64,000 bases of DNA from an uncultured Aquitalea sp. (GCF_945957525.1 NZ_CAMFLA010000007.1:62001-126000); one strand, 5' to 3'. Numbered from the stretch's first letter, positions 27,633 through 36,012 are shown. Notes: generated by a model not told the origin, from the letters alone. Numbers and translations are program-made.

Positions 27633-29525
27633 ATGCCGAACATTACCCGCCGCGACTTTCTCAACGGCATCGCCCTGCTGGGCGCAGCCAGCGCCCTCAA
27701 ACCCACCAGCGCTCTTGCCGCCAGCGATGCCCCGTACCCGCCCGCCCTTACCGGCCTGCGCGGCTCGCAGCCCGGCTCCTTCGAACTGGCGCACAACCTG
27801 GCCTGGGCCGGCCAGCGCGATTTCGGCCCGCTCGCCGCCCCGCCGGAACAATACGACCTCATCGTGATCGGCGCGGGCATCAGCGGCCTGTCGGCGGCGC
27901 ATTTCTATCGCAGCCAGATCAAGGCGGACGCCCGCATCCTGCTTCTGGACAATCATGACGACTTCGGCGGCCACGCCCGTCGCAACGAATTCACGGTCGA
28001 TGGCCAGCGCTACCTGAGCTATGGCGGTACCCAGTCCTTCGACACCCCCTCCGCCTACAGCAAGGAAGCGCTGGCGCTGCTCAAGGAGCTGGGCATCAGC
28101 CTCACCCGGCTGGAAGACGCCTACGACATAGACTTCTTCGGCCAACATCAGCTCACCGCCGGGGTGTTTTACGATGCGGCGGACTACGGCCGCCACGCCC
28201 TGATCAAGAGCAGCCCGCCCACACAGGGACAGGCCGCCAGAGACATCCGCCAATGGCTGCCCGGGCTGCAGACGCCGCCCGCCTTTCGCGACACGCTGGC
28301 CGCCGCGCCGCTTACCCCCGCCCAACGCAACAAGCTGCGCGAGGTGCTGGCCGGCTCGAAAAAAGCCGTCGCCCATTTCAGCGGCGACGCCGGTGAAAAA
28401 CGCTTCTACCAGGGGCGCTACGTTGCTTTCCTGCAAACGGTGTATCAAGTGCGTGACCCGGCGCTGCTCAAACTGCTGTCCATGAGCCTGGCGGAAGAAG
28501 CCGCGCTGGGCGGCAACGGCGTATCGCTGCCGCTGGCGCAAGAAGGCGGCCTGCCCGGTTTGCCGGACGGCAAAACCCTGGCGCGACTGCTGGACGACGA
28601 CTCGCTATTGCCCGATGACGAGGATGACGAAGGCGACGCCTACGTCTATCACTTCCCCGACGGCAACGCCACGCTGGCCCGCCTGCTGGCGCGCCGGCTC
28701 ATCCCCTCGCTGGCCAGCTTCAGCAGCCCCGAAACCTGCCTCACCGCCCGCTTTGACTACAGCCGGCTTGACCAGCCCGGCCAGCCGGTGCGTTTGCGCC
28801 TCTCCAGCCTGGCGGTTAAAGCCGACAACGTCGGCAATGGCACGGCGGTGCAATACGTGAACCAGGGCAAACTCCATGAAGCGCGCGCCCGCCATACCGT
28901 CATGGCCGGTTGGCACATGATGGCGGCGCACATCATTCCCAGCCTGGGCGCGGAACAGAAAGCCGCCATGCGCGCCAACATCAAGATGCCGCTGCTCACT
29001 GTACAAGTGGCCTTGCGTCGCTGGCACGCCATCAAGCAAAGCGGCGTGGCCGCCGCCTACTGCCCCGGCTCCTACTTCCAGTTCGTGCAGATGGATTTTC
29101 CAGTCAGCATGGGCAACTACCAGCCCGACCGCTCGCCGGACAAACCCATCACCTTGTTCCTGTCGCGCATGCCCTGCCCTCCCTTGGCCGACGGCAGCGT
29201 GGAAGACCTGCTGCGCCAGGGCCGGGCCGACATCCTCGGCACCGACTTCGCCACCTATGAAACCCGCATCCGCCAGCAACTGGCCGCCATGTACGGCCCT
29301 TACGGCTTTGACGCCGAGCGGGACATTGCCGCCATCACCGTCAACCGCTGGCCGCACGGCTACACCTACGAAGACGCCATGTACAAAGGCCGCCCCGCCT
29401 GGCAACTGGCCAGCAAACGCCATGGCCGCATCGCCATCGCCAATGCCGACGCCACCGGCCGCGCCTACACCGACGCAGCGATAGACGCCGCCTGGCGCGC
29501 GGTGCAAGAGCTCAAGCGCGTCTGA
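27633..29525 (+). CDS. Tat-exported FAD oxidoreductase, spermidine dehydrogenase-like
   Basis: 630 residues. It begins with a twin-arginine signal (TRRDFLNGIALLGAASA), so it would fold with FAD before export to the periplasm. FAD motif DLIVIGAGISGLSAAHFYR near residue 75, then LLDNHDDFGGHARRNEF. Length and layout resemble the Pseudomonas spermidine dehydrogenase type, but I assign that with only moderate confidence; other polyamine or amine oxidases are possible. The stop overlaps the next gene (TGATG), so a membrane partner is co-translated. One 11-mer copy at 28136. Confidence 0.78.
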   Translation: MPNITRRDFLNGIALLGAASALKPTSALAASDAPYPPALTGLRGSQPGSFELAHNLAWAGQRDFGPLAAPPEQYDLIVIGAGISGLSAAHFYRSQIKADARILLLDNHDDFGGHARRNEFTVDGQRYLSYGGTQSFDTPSAYSKEALALLKELGISLTRLEDAYDIDFFGQHQLTAGVFYDAADYGRHALIKSSPPTQGQAARDIRQWLPGLQTPPAFRDTLAAAPLTPAQRNKLREVLAGSKKAVAHFSGDAGEKRFYQGRYVAFLQTVYQVRDPALLKLLSMSLAEEAALGGNGVSLPLAQEGGLPGLPDGKTLARLLDDDSLLPDDEDDEGDAYVYHFPDGNATLARLLARRLIPSLASFSSPETCLTARFDYSRLDQPGQPVRLRLSSLAVKADNVGNGTAVQYVNQGKLHEARARHTVMAGWHMMAAHIIPSLGAEQKAAMRANIKMPLLTVQVALRRWHAIKQSGVAAAYCPGSYFQFVQMDFPVSMGNYQPDRSPDKPITLFLSRMPCPPLADGSVEDLLRQGRADILGTDFATYETRIRQQLAAMYGPYGFDAERDIAAITVNRWPHGYTYEDAMYKGRPAWQLASKRHGRIAIANADATGRAYTDAAIDAAWRAVQELKRV

Positions 29526-30046
29526 TGCCGGCCCGCCCCATGCAAAGCTTCCGCACCGGCCTGCGACTGGCCGGCTTTCTGTCGCTGATAACGCTGGTGC
29601 TCGCCAGCTGGATATCCTGGGACATTTATCATGACCCGTTGAGCAGCCAGTACCACGATTTGCCCGGTCTGAGTCTGTTGGTCGCCGGCTTCTGCGCCAT
29701 ACAACTCGCCATCGCACTGAGCCTGTCTTTTCAGCGCATCAAGCTGGACAGCGCCAAGCAGAAACTGGCCTACGCCACCATCGGCACCCTGCACCGCTGG
29801 CGAGAAATTCCCGTGGCGGACATCCGGCGCATCAAGTTTTATCGCGCAGCCAACAGCTACCGGGGCATGGTGGACAAACTCGCCATCGGCTATGTCAGCC
29901 CCGCCGCGCAGCCAACCGAGCAATGGGTGGAGCTGCTCGACAAGCGGATGATGTCGCTCAGCAACCAGCCCTCCGACTTTTTCGACGCCATCATCGACTT
30001 TGTCCGCCAGCACAACCCGAGCGCCGAACTCCCGCCGCAGCGCTAA
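29525..30046 (+). CDS. Two-TM membrane protein coupled to the oxidoreductase
   Basis: 173 residues starting by TGATG overlap. TM helices at about 14-30 and 47-65 (LAGFLSLITLVLASWIS, LSLLVAGFCAIQLAIALSLSF), then a cytoplasmic domain with a PH-like or bPH look (KLDSAKQKLAYATIGTLHRWREIPVADIRRIKF). No known name recognised. Position after a Tat-exported flavoprotein suggests a role in its membrane attachment or electron transfer, but no cofactor site is visible. Confidence 0.7.
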   Translation: MPARPMQSFRTGLRLAGFLSLITLVLASWISWDIYHDPLSSQYHDLPGLSLLVAGFCAIQLAIALSLSFQRIKLDSAKQKLAYATIGTLHRWREIPVADIRRIKFYRAANSYRGMVDKLAIGYVSPAAQPTEQWVELLDKRMMSLSNQPSDFFDAIIDFVRQHNPSAELPPQR

Positions 30047-30242
30047 CGGCCTTGTGCCCGCCGCCACCGTCTAGCGTCCCGGCCGCCTCGGGAAACGCCT
30101 ACCCAACCCGCCCCCGCACGCCGCCGCGGCCCAGTGCCTCCAGCCTGCCACCGCCCCCCGCGTGAACGCGGCAGCCATTACCCGCTTTTCTTGCCTGCCC
30201 GACCATCCCCGCCGATACCCCCCGTGCCGTTCAATAGCGGCA
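30047..30242. other. Spacer before the structured leader
   Basis: About 200 Pro/Arg-codon-like C-rich bases with no supported gene, terminator or repeat. Confidence 0.5.
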
Positions 30243-30440
30243 TCAGGTTTGGCGACCTGAACCTAAGACGGACTGACGCAGCTGCGACTGCGTATTGTCC
30301 GACTACACCATTGCTTCGCAGCATCCATGACGGGCCTTGGTGGGGATACCCTCGGGTATGCCGGTTGTTAGGTCCGGTTCGCCAACCCTCCCTTGCGCCC
30401 GCCACCTCCGCTTGGCGACATGTGGCATGGCGAATCACCT
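30243..30440 (+). ncRNA. Candidate structured RNA / leader of a small gene
   Basis: Successive hairpins can be drawn: H1 TCAGGT-TTGGCG-ACCTGA (30243-30260); H2 outer CGGAC/GTCCG and inner ACGCAG/CTGCGT (30269-30301); H3 ATACC-CTCG-GGTAT (30346-30359); H4 GGTT-CGCC-AACC (30376-30387). The loop of H1, TTGGCG (30249-30254), is the exact complement of CGCCAA in H4 (30380-30385), allowing a kissing or pseudoknot contact. A second TTGGCG at 30412-30417, just before the ribosome site, offers an alternative partner for the same CGCCAA. It resembles leaders I have seen ahead of small genes in other proteobacteria, but I cannot name the family. It could equally be a folded repeat element. Confidence 0.5.
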
Positions 30441-30455
30441 GAGGAGGGTTTTGCC

Positions 30456-30770
30456 ATGAGCGATACACCCCGCAATGCACCGCGCCCCCAGTGGCCATCC
30501 ATCCCGTCCCTGCCCCTCGATTCCCACAGCCTGGCCGACCCGCGCTTTGCCCTGTTCCTGCAGCAGCTCGGCTTGGGCGAAAGCCCGACGCCAGAAAGCC
30601 GGCAGGCCCTCCTGCTGATCCACCACGCCTGCCACATCCTCGATGCGCGGCTGGAGAAAGTGCGCTACCTCATGAACGACAGCGCACAACTGATGAACAA
30701 GCTGCTGGCCATGCTGGACAGCAAAGAAGTGGCAGGGCTGGAGCAATACGACCGCTACATCCTGCTCTAG
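30456..30770 (+). CDS. Small protein of unknown function, ending at an amber codon
   Basis: 104 residues with a strong GAGGAGGG site eight bases before the ATG. No signal peptide or membrane segment; a Pro-rich N terminus then helical, coiled-coil-like sequence (HHACHILDARLEKVRYLMNDSAQLMNKLLAML). The last residues are YDRYILL before TAG; the same frame continues with 16 further plausible codons (HLQGGLDQARNELQLA) to a TAA at 30819-30821. So the gene may be truncated by a point mutation, or read through. Preceded by the structured leader and followed by terminator copy A. Confidence 0.65.
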   Translation: MSDTPRNAPRPQWPSIPSLPLDSHSLADPRFALFLQQLGLGESPTPESRQALLLIHHACHILDARLEKVRYLMNDSAQLMNKLLAMLDSKEVAGLEQYDRYILL

Positions 30771-30842
30771 CACCTGCAGGGCGGACTGGATCAAGCCCGC
30801 AACGAGCTGCAGCTGGCTTAAGCCCAGCGCGCGCCCCCATGT

Positions 30843-30875
30843 AAAAGCCCCCGACCATGCGGCGCGGGGGCTTTT
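30843..30875 (+). terminator. Terminator after the small gene (copy A)
   Basis: Arms AAAAGCCCCCG / CGGGGGCTTTT around an 11-base loop. It forms most of the left 53-bp repeat. Confidence 0.85.
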
Positions 30876-30897
30876 GGTCGGCGGAAGGTTGGCCGAA
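30845..30897 (+). repeat. Left 53-bp direct repeat bounding the restriction-modification cassette
   Basis: Matches 33547-33599 at 52 of 53 positions (A versus G at the tenth base). Contains the terminator hairpin and the GTTGGCCGAA motif. Confidence 0.9.
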
Positions 30898-30898
30898 G
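30888..30898 (-). repeat. Dispersed 11-mer at the cassette's left edge
   Basis: Exact GTTGGCCGAAG on the plus strand; preceded by GGAA, giving the extended CTTCGGCCAACCTTCC on the other strand. Confidence 0.85.
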
Positions 30899-30925
30899 AG
30901 TTGTGGTCGAGCATGGTCGCTGACT

Positions 30926-31327
30926 CTATTGTAAAAAGTTCTCCAACTTCGCCCTCAGCGCGTCTTCGTCCTTGATCATGCACTCCCAGAGGATAAGAAC
31001 CGACCAGCCCGCCTCACGCAAAGCAAACTGGGTTCGCGCGTCTCTTTCCACATTGCTCTTAATTTTGGCCATCCAATATTCTGTTCTGGTTTTCGGTATG
31101 CGGCAGCGGCCGCAATCATGCCCATGCCAAAAACACCCGTGTACAAAAATCACCTTGGCTTTCCGACGAAACACTAGGTCCGGCTTGCCGGGCAGCTTGG
31201 CTACATGCAAGCGGTAGCGAAAGCCCATGGAGAAAACTAAGCGCCGGACCTTCATCTCCGGCCCGGTATTCTTGCTGCGAACCCGAGACATGAGCTTGCT
31301 TCGCTGCTGCCGCGTCAACGTGTCCAT
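30926..31327 (-). CDS. vsr: Very-short-patch repair endonuclease
   Basis: 133 residues, the normal length for Vsr. Residue matches to E. coli Vsr, one number lower: catalytic Asp50 (GKPDLVF), His63 and His68 (FVHGCFWHGH), and zinc ligands Cys65, His70, Cys72 and Cys116. It nicks beside T:G mismatches made by deamination of 5-methylcytosine, thus protecting the cassette's own methylated sites. Divergent from the methylase, with a shared 121-bp promoter region carrying a TGTGATACTAT extended -10 sequence (about 31375-31385). Confidence 0.93.
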   Translation of the reverse strand: MDTLTRQQRSKLMSRVRSKNTGPEMKVRRLVFSMGFRYRLHVAKLPGKPDLVFRRKAKVIFVHGCFWHGHDCGRCRIPKTRTEYWMAKIKSNVERDARTQFALREAGWSVLILWECMIKDEDALRAKLENFLQ

Positions 31328-31448
31328 GGCGTCCCTCTGGCGACGGCTTCGCCTCGGGCGGAGCCTTTACGGATGTGTGATACTATACGCGCCGGCCTTC
31401 CAAGAGGGCCGAGACATTGGCAGAGGCTTGATTATTAAGGAGGGTTGA

Positions 31449-32606
31449 ATGGACTACGTGAATGAGCCGGATACGGCGCTCTATTCGCCGAGTGTCGCCT
31501 CCCCCATGGCCAGCCCCGTCGGAACAAAACGCCGCAAACCCGCCTTTCATGAGTTCTTCGCCGGCAGCGGACTGGTTTCCCACGCCTTGGCTCCCTATTT
31601 CGATGTAGTTTGGGCCAACGACATCAGCGCTAAGAAAGCCGCTGTTTACACGGCGAATCATGCTCCGGGCAAATTCCAATTGGGATCCATCACCGATGTC
31701 TACGGCGGGATGCTGCCCAGCGCGACATTGTCTTGGGCGAGCTTTCCTTGCCAGGATCTTTCCCTTGCAGGACAAACGGCCGGCATTGACGCGGAGCGCA
31801 GCGGCTTGGTTTGGCAATGGCTGCGCATTATTGACGAGGCCATCGAGCCGCCGCCGCTGCTAGTCGCTGAAAATGTGGTGGGCCTAGTGTCCGTCAAAGG
31901 CGGCGCGCATTACCGCGCGCTGCATGAAAAGCTTCGCCAGCGGGGTTATGCGGTGGGCGCGTTGATGCTGGACGCTGTCCGTTGGGTCCCGCAGTCGCGC
32001 CCTCGCATTTTCGTTGTGGCCTTTCATCAGGATTTCCCCATCCCGGCGGAGCTCACCGCCGCCGGACCAACTTGGGCTCATCCCGCAGCCGTCGTCAACG
32101 CCGCTCAAGGCATTTCCGACTGGGTGTGGTGGCGCTTGCCTGAACCCGAGCCGCGCAAAAAGGATCTCGCAGACATCATCGAATGGGACGCTCCTTGCGA
32201 TCCACCGGAAATCGCAGCGCGCAATATCGCGCTTATTCCCGATCATCACCGTCGCATGCTAGATGCCCTGGATACTTTCGCAGCGCCCGGCTACAAACGC
32301 ACGCGCGCCAACGGACAAACGCTAGAACTGCGCTTCGACGGCGTAGCCGGCTGCTTGCGAACCCCAAAAGGGGGCAGCAGCCGTCAGTTTTTAGTGCTCA
32401 AGCGCAATGGGACGCTGTCCACCCGATTGCTGACGGTAAGAGAAACCGCACGCTTGATGGGCGCTCCGGACTCTTTCCAATTGCCGGGCACTTACAACGA
32501 CGGCTATATGGCGATGGGCGACGCGGTCGCCGCTCCTGTGGCCGCGTATCTGGCAAAGCATCTTCTGTCCCCTCTCGCAAAGGCGCTGCATCGCGATGAC
32601 TCTTGA
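31449..32606 (+). CDS. DNA (cytosine-5-)-methyltransferase
   Basis: 385 residues with AAGGAGGG upstream. C5 motifs in order: I, FHEFFAGSGLVSHAL (33-47); IV, SFPCQDLS with catalytic Cys101; VI, ENV at 141-143; VIII, PQSRPRIFVV at 181-190. The target-recognition region is about 230-320 and cannot be read for specificity. The C-terminal motif X (LPGTYNDGYMAMGDAVAAPVAAYLAKHL) is present. The stop overlaps the following gene by 11 bases, so methylase and endonuclease are coupled, methylase first, the safe order. Most likely protects against the following endonuclease. Confidence 0.93.
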   Translation: MDYVNEPDTALYSPSVASPMASPVGTKRRKPAFHEFFAGSGLVSHALAPYFDVVWANDISAKKAAVYTANHAPGKFQLGSITDVYGGMLPSATLSWASFPCQDLSLAGQTAGIDAERSGLVWQWLRIIDEAIEPPPLLVAENVVGLVSVKGGAHYRALHEKLRQRGYAVGALMLDAVRWVPQSRPRIFVVAFHQDFPIPAELTAAGPTWAHPAAVVNAAQGISDWVWWRLPEPEPRKKDLADIIEWDAPCDPPEIAARNIALIPDHHRRMLDALDTFAAPGYKRTRANGQTLELRFDGVAGCLRTPKGGSSRQFLVLKRNGTLSTRLLTVRETARLMGAPDSFQLPGTYNDGYMAMGDAVAAPVAAYLAKHLLSPLAKALHRDDS

Positions 32607-33522
32607 ACAAAGCCTGCGTCATTATCAAAAAGACAAGCGGCTAAAGTCCAAAGGCCAGTTGGCAACTATGTTGTACGTCTCCAGGAAGGCGAGAACGCTC
32701 GGCTTACCGCTTGATCCCTCTTTATTGCTAACGAGCAAGCAGGGGCAGATCAATGGCCTGAGCAAAAGAGCCGTGCAAGCCATTCTTGCGGAATACGGCG
32801 AAACGCGGGTGTTGGCCGAAGAATGCGGAAGAACCAGCCGCGGCAGCTTGGGCAACATGCAGGATTACGTCGCCTTTCTCAACGATATTCATGCGAAGGG
32901 TTTGGCCGATTTAAGCAAAATCGAAGCATGGTGGGTGGAGCGCATCCGCGACTTCTTCGCCGCTAAACCATTCAAACTGAAGTACGACACCAGCAAGTCT
33001 TTTCGCGGCATCATCCGCGATCTGCTGCAGCAAGCGGAAAAACGGCAAAAGGACAATCCCGGCACGATGTACGCCGGCGCGGTGCTTCAGCATCTGGTCG
33101 GGGCCAAACTTACGTTGGCCCTGCCGGAGACCAGCATCGCCATGAATGGTTTTTCCGTTGCGGACGCCGTTAGCGACCGCAGCGGCGATTTCGTCATTGA
33201 GGATGTTGTGGTGCATGTGACCACCGCGCCGAGCGAAGCCTTGATGCGCAAGTGCGCGGCAAACTTGCAAGCCGGCTTGCGCCCTTTAATCGTCACCACC
33301 TATCGCAGCGTGCCGGCGGCGGAGTCTTTGGCGGAAATTCAGGGTATTGCCGATCGGTTGGACGTACTGGACGCGGAGCAATTCATCGCCGCCAATATCT
33401 ATGAATTGAGCGGCTTTCAGGCAATGCGACGCAAACCTACGTTTGACAAACTAGCCGAGACTTACAACGCCATTGTGGACCGTTGCGAGACCGACGCCAG
33501 CTTGAAAATTGCCGTAGATTAA
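32596..33522 (+). CDS. Putative type II restriction endonuclease (DUF4928-like)
   Basis: 308 residues, starting within the methylase gene. Sequence looks like the DUF4928 family commonly placed beside C5 methylases. A possible PD-(D/E)XK-like strand pair is SGDFVIEDVVVHVTTAPSE (about residues 195-213), with the expected Asp and Glu but His where Lys is usual. N-terminal 100 residues may bind DNA. Function as cognate nuclease is inferred from position; a non-nuclease role cannot be excluded. One 11-mer copy at 32811. Confidence 0.7.
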   Translation: MTLEQSLRHYQKDKRLKSKGQLATMLYVSRKARTLGLPLDPSLLLTSKQGQINGLSKRAVQAILAEYGETRVLAEECGRTSRGSLGNMQDYVAFLNDIHAKGLADLSKIEAWWVERIRDFFAAKPFKLKYDTSKSFRGIIRDLLQQAEKRQKDNPGTMYAGAVLQHLVGAKLTLALPETSIAMNGFSVADAVSDRSGDFVIEDVVVHVTTAPSEALMRKCAANLQAGLRPLIVTTYRSVPAAESLAEIQGIADRLDVLDAEQFIAANIYELSGFQAMRRKPTFDKLAETYNAIVDRCETDASLKIAVD

Positions 33523-33546
33523 GCAGGTATAACTCCCTCATGGAAT

Positions 33547-33599
33547 AAGCCCCCGGCCATGCGGCGCGGGGGCTTTTGGTCGGCGGAAGGTTGGCCGAA
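33547..33599 (+). repeat. Right 53-bp direct repeat bounding the restriction-modification cassette
   Basis: Second copy of the terminator hairpin (arms 33547-33555 and 33567-33575, then TT) and the GTTGGCCGAA decamer. It ends six bases before the LysE stop and now serves as terminator for the restriction gene. Confidence 0.9.
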
Positions 33600-33605
33600 A
33601 CCCTC

Positions 33606-34223
33606 TTACGCCAGCCATTGCCACGCCAGGCTGCCCGAGGCCAGCCACATGAACACTGCCGCCGCGCGGTGCAAACGGCCCAGTTGCGCGGCAAAGCGCC
33701 GCATGACTGTCGGGTGACCGGCCGCCCACGCCACCAAACCATCCCATAGCAACACCGCCAGCAACATCCACGCCCCGCAGGCGGCCTGCCAAGCCAAGGC
33801 CATGCCGCGCGCGCAGAGCAAGCCAAACAAGGTGGCGTAAAACAAGGCGTTCTTGGGGTTGAGCGCGCCGGAGAGAAAGCCGGCCAGCCAGGCGTTGCGC
33901 TCATGGCTTGATGCAGCGGCACTGTCAGCCAATGAGGCCGGGGCCGCCGCGGCGCGCCAGAACGCCCAGCCTAGCCAGGCCAGATAGACGGCCCCCGACA
34001 CCAGCAGCCATCGGCTGAAACCCGCGTGTCTAGCCAGGCCCTGCAAGCCGGCCAGCGCCATGAGGATGTACACGCCGTTGGCCGCCGCAATGCCCAGCGC
34101 CGTGAGATATCCGCGCCGACGGCCGGCCGCCAGCGACTGTCGCACCAGCAGGAAGAAATCCGGGCCGGGACTCAACAGCGCAAGAAAATGCGCCCCAGCC
34201 ACCAACAAGAACAATTCAAGCAT
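33606..34223 (-). CDS. LysE/RhtB-family exporter
   Basis: 205 residues from the ATG at 34223, placed six bases after AAAGGA; an ATG six bases earlier is too close to the site. Six predicted TM helices. Family features: LALLSPGPDFFLLVRQSLAAGRRRGY near the N terminus and FLSGALNPKNALFYATLF. Members export amino acids such as threonine, homoserine or lysine. The AraC gene upstream on the same strand is a plausible regulator. In 34224-34459 there is no gene, only a TCGACACC direct repeat. Confidence 0.87.
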   Translation of the reverse strand: MLELFLLVAGAHFLALLSPGPDFFLLVRQSLAAGRRRGYLTALGIAAANGVYILMALAGLQGLARHAGFSRWLLVSGAVYLAWLGWAFWRAAAAPASLADSAAASSHERNAWLAGFLSGALNPKNALFYATLFGLLCARGMALAWQAACGAWMLLAVLLWDGLVAWAAGHPTVMRRFAAQLGRLHRAAAVFMWLASGSLAWQWLA

Positions 34224-34459
34224 CGCCATTCCTTTAACGAAACGTCGACACCCCTTGCTGCGCGCCGCCCAAGGGCGATGCGCGCGGGTTGTCGACACCA
34301 GAGAAGATGGCGGCAGCATGCGACCGCGGCGCGGCGGCGTATTGGAGAAAAGTGCTCGGAAACGCTTGCAGTCGTCTGCGCGCGGCAAGCGGCAAGGGCG
34401 ACATCAGCGGCTCGTGCGCGCCTTTGCTGTCGTCACCGGCCACGAACGGGCAGGATGGT

Positions 34460-35260
34460 TCAATCCGCCCGGCTGCGGTACTGCTCGGGGGTGGCGGCCA
34501 CGCGCTGACGGAATGCGCGCTGGAAGTGGCTTTGGTCGCTGAAACCCAGCTCCAGCGCCAGTTCGGCCAACGTGACTGGTTGGCGCAGCCGCTGACGGGC
34601 AATGTTGATGCGGCAGTCCAGCAGATAGGCATGCGGGGTCTGACCCTGATGGCGCTGAAACTGGCGGATGAGGTGGAAACGGCTGACACCGGCGCGGCGG
34701 GCCAGCTCGGGCAACGGCCAGGGGCTGGCGCAATCTTTCCGTATGGCGTTGCATAGCGCCTGCAGCCAGTCGGGCGCGGGTTCGCGCTGCGGCAGGCCCT
34801 GCTCCTGCGCCAACAACGACAGCAGGGCGAGCAGTTGCTGCTCGCGTGCGTCCGGCTCGGCCTCGCTCAAACTGGCGCGCAGCATGACGTCAACGGCGGC
34901 GTACAGGGCCGGATCGGCCCGCCACAAGGGAAACGCATCGGCGCGCAAGGCGGGGCTTTCTTGCGCCAGCGCGCCAAACCAGTCGTCGCGCAGATAGAGC
35001 ATGCGGTAGCTCCAGCCACTGCCGGGCCGGGGGTTGCAGCGGTGCACCCGCCCCGGCGGGATCACCACCACATCGCCGGCCCCCAGCGCTTGCGGCGGCA
35101 AGTTTTCCAGCGTCAGTTCGGACGCGCCGCCGTCCACCAGCCCGACGGACAGCGCCGGATGTGAATGCGGGTGGTAACAGGCGCGGCTGTCGCGGGCCTG
35201 GCGATATTCCACGAAGGGCAGCGCCGGATCGCGCAAGAAGCGATGCACGGACGGTCTCAC
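34460..35260 (-). CDS. AraC-family regulator with cupin domain
   Basis: 266 residues from a GTG at 35260 that overlaps the hydrolase stop (GTGA). Cupin sensor (HSHPALSVGLVDGG, VVVIPPGRVHRCNPRP) about residues 30-95; the C-terminal double helix-turn-helix (LARRAGVSRFHLIRQFQRHQGQTPHAYLL, LALELGFSDQSHFQRAFRQ) about 165-266. Translational coupling with the hydrolase means both are made together; the exporter downstream on the same strand is a likely target. Confidence 0.85.
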   Translation of the reverse strand: MRPSVHRFLRDPALPFVEYRQARDSRACYHPHSHPALSVGLVDGGASELTLENLPPQALGAGDVVVIPPGRVHRCNPRPGSGWSYRMLYLRDDWFGALAQESPALRADAFPLWRADPALYAAVDVMLRASLSEAEPDAREQQLLALLSLLAQEQGLPQREPAPDWLQALCNAIRKDCASPWPLPELARRAGVSRFHLIRQFQRHQGQTPHAYLLDCRINIARQRLRQPVTLAELALELGFSDQSHFQRAFRQRVAATPEQYRSRAD

Positions 35261-36012
35261 GCCAGCCTCGCCAGCAAACGGGCCAACTCGTCCGGATTGT
35301 CTTCGCTCATGGCGTGGCCGGCGTCCGGCAATACGGCTACCGCCACGCCAAGGGGCGGCAGGCGGTGCAAGTCCTCATCCGGCAGCGAACGTTGGCCGAA
35401 GACCACACAGCGCGGCAGACGCAGCACCAGCAGTTGTTCCCGCCAGGACGGCTGCGCACCGGTCACCAGCGACACCGCGGCGCGGTGCACGGCCTGCGGC
35501 GCGCAGCTGGCCAGCGTGCCGGCCCACAGCTTGCTGCCCTCTTTCGCCGCCATGGCCGCCATGCGGCGCTGGCCGGTTTCGGCAAACCGCGCTTCGCTCT
35601 GTGCCGCCACGGCGCGGCTGAACACACCGCCGCCAGCATCAAGATTGGGTTCCAGCAGCGTTAGCGCGCTGGCGCGCTCGCCCAGCAGGCCCGCCAGCTC
35701 GATGGCCACCGCCCCGCCCATGCTGTGGCCCACCAGCCGGACCGCCGGCAGCGCCAATGCCTGCAGCAGATCATGCAGGGTGCGCGCATGGGCGCTGATG
35801 CTGTAGGGAAAATCCGCCGGCTTGTCGCTGAAACCGCTGCCAAGCAAGTCCACGACCAGCCGCCGATGGCCGGCCAGCGCCGGATGCGCGGCGACGCCCG
35901 CCCAGTCGGCGGAACCGGCGCAGCCTAGGCCAGGCACAAACAATAGCGGAACGCCCTGTCCGGGCCAGTCGTGATAGCGCAGGCCGCCGTGGCCGGTGTC
36001 GAAATAGTGCAT
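35257..36012 (-). CDS. Alpha/beta-fold hydrolase
   Basis: 251 residues. Motifs: oxyanion PGLGCAGS, nucleophile elbow VGHSMGGAV, acid probably Asp in the RSLPDEDL stretch, catalytic His in LPDAGHAMSEDNP. Cytoplasmic, no signal. Substrate unknown. Overlaps the AraC gene. One 11-mer copy at 35391 reads through the codons for VFGQ. Confidence 0.83.
   Translation of the reverse strand: MHYFDTGHGGLRYHDWPGQGVPLLFVPGLGCAGSADWAGVAAHPALAGHRRLVVDLLGSGFSDKPADFPYSISAHARTLHDLLQALALPAVRLVGHSMGGAVAIELAGLLGERASALTLLEPNLDAGGGVFSRAVAAQSEARFAETGQRRMAAMAAKEGSKLWAGTLASCAPQAVHRAAVSLVTGAQPSWREQLLVLRLPRCVVFGQRSLPDEDLHRLPPLGVAVAVLPDAGHAMSEDNPDELARLLARLA

Larger units (their letters stand above)
30898..33546. mobile_element. 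Restriction-modification cassette (vsr, C5 methylase, restriction enzyme)
   Basis: Three genes lie between the two direct repeats, in DNA visibly lower in GC than the flanks. Removing the cassette and one repeat leaves a simple arrangement: small gene - terminator - LysE gene. No transposase, integrase or terminal inverted repeats are present, so entry by recombination between repeats or by natural transformation is more likely than transposition. Confidence 0.75.

Noticed and set aside
30361-30387. GTTAGGT resembling an integron attC core
   Set aside because: A seven-base degenerate match without a partner site, cassette array or integrase; it is better explained as part of the hairpin leader.
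30435-30983. 182-codon minus frame across the small gene and terminator repeat
   Set aside because: It translates the terminator repeat and antisense of the small gene; the similar ending at 33437-33922 only reflects the duplicated repeat.
34243-34300. GTCGACACC direct repeat between the LysE and AraC genes
   Set aside because: Only two short copies, no dyad, and no clear link to a regulator.
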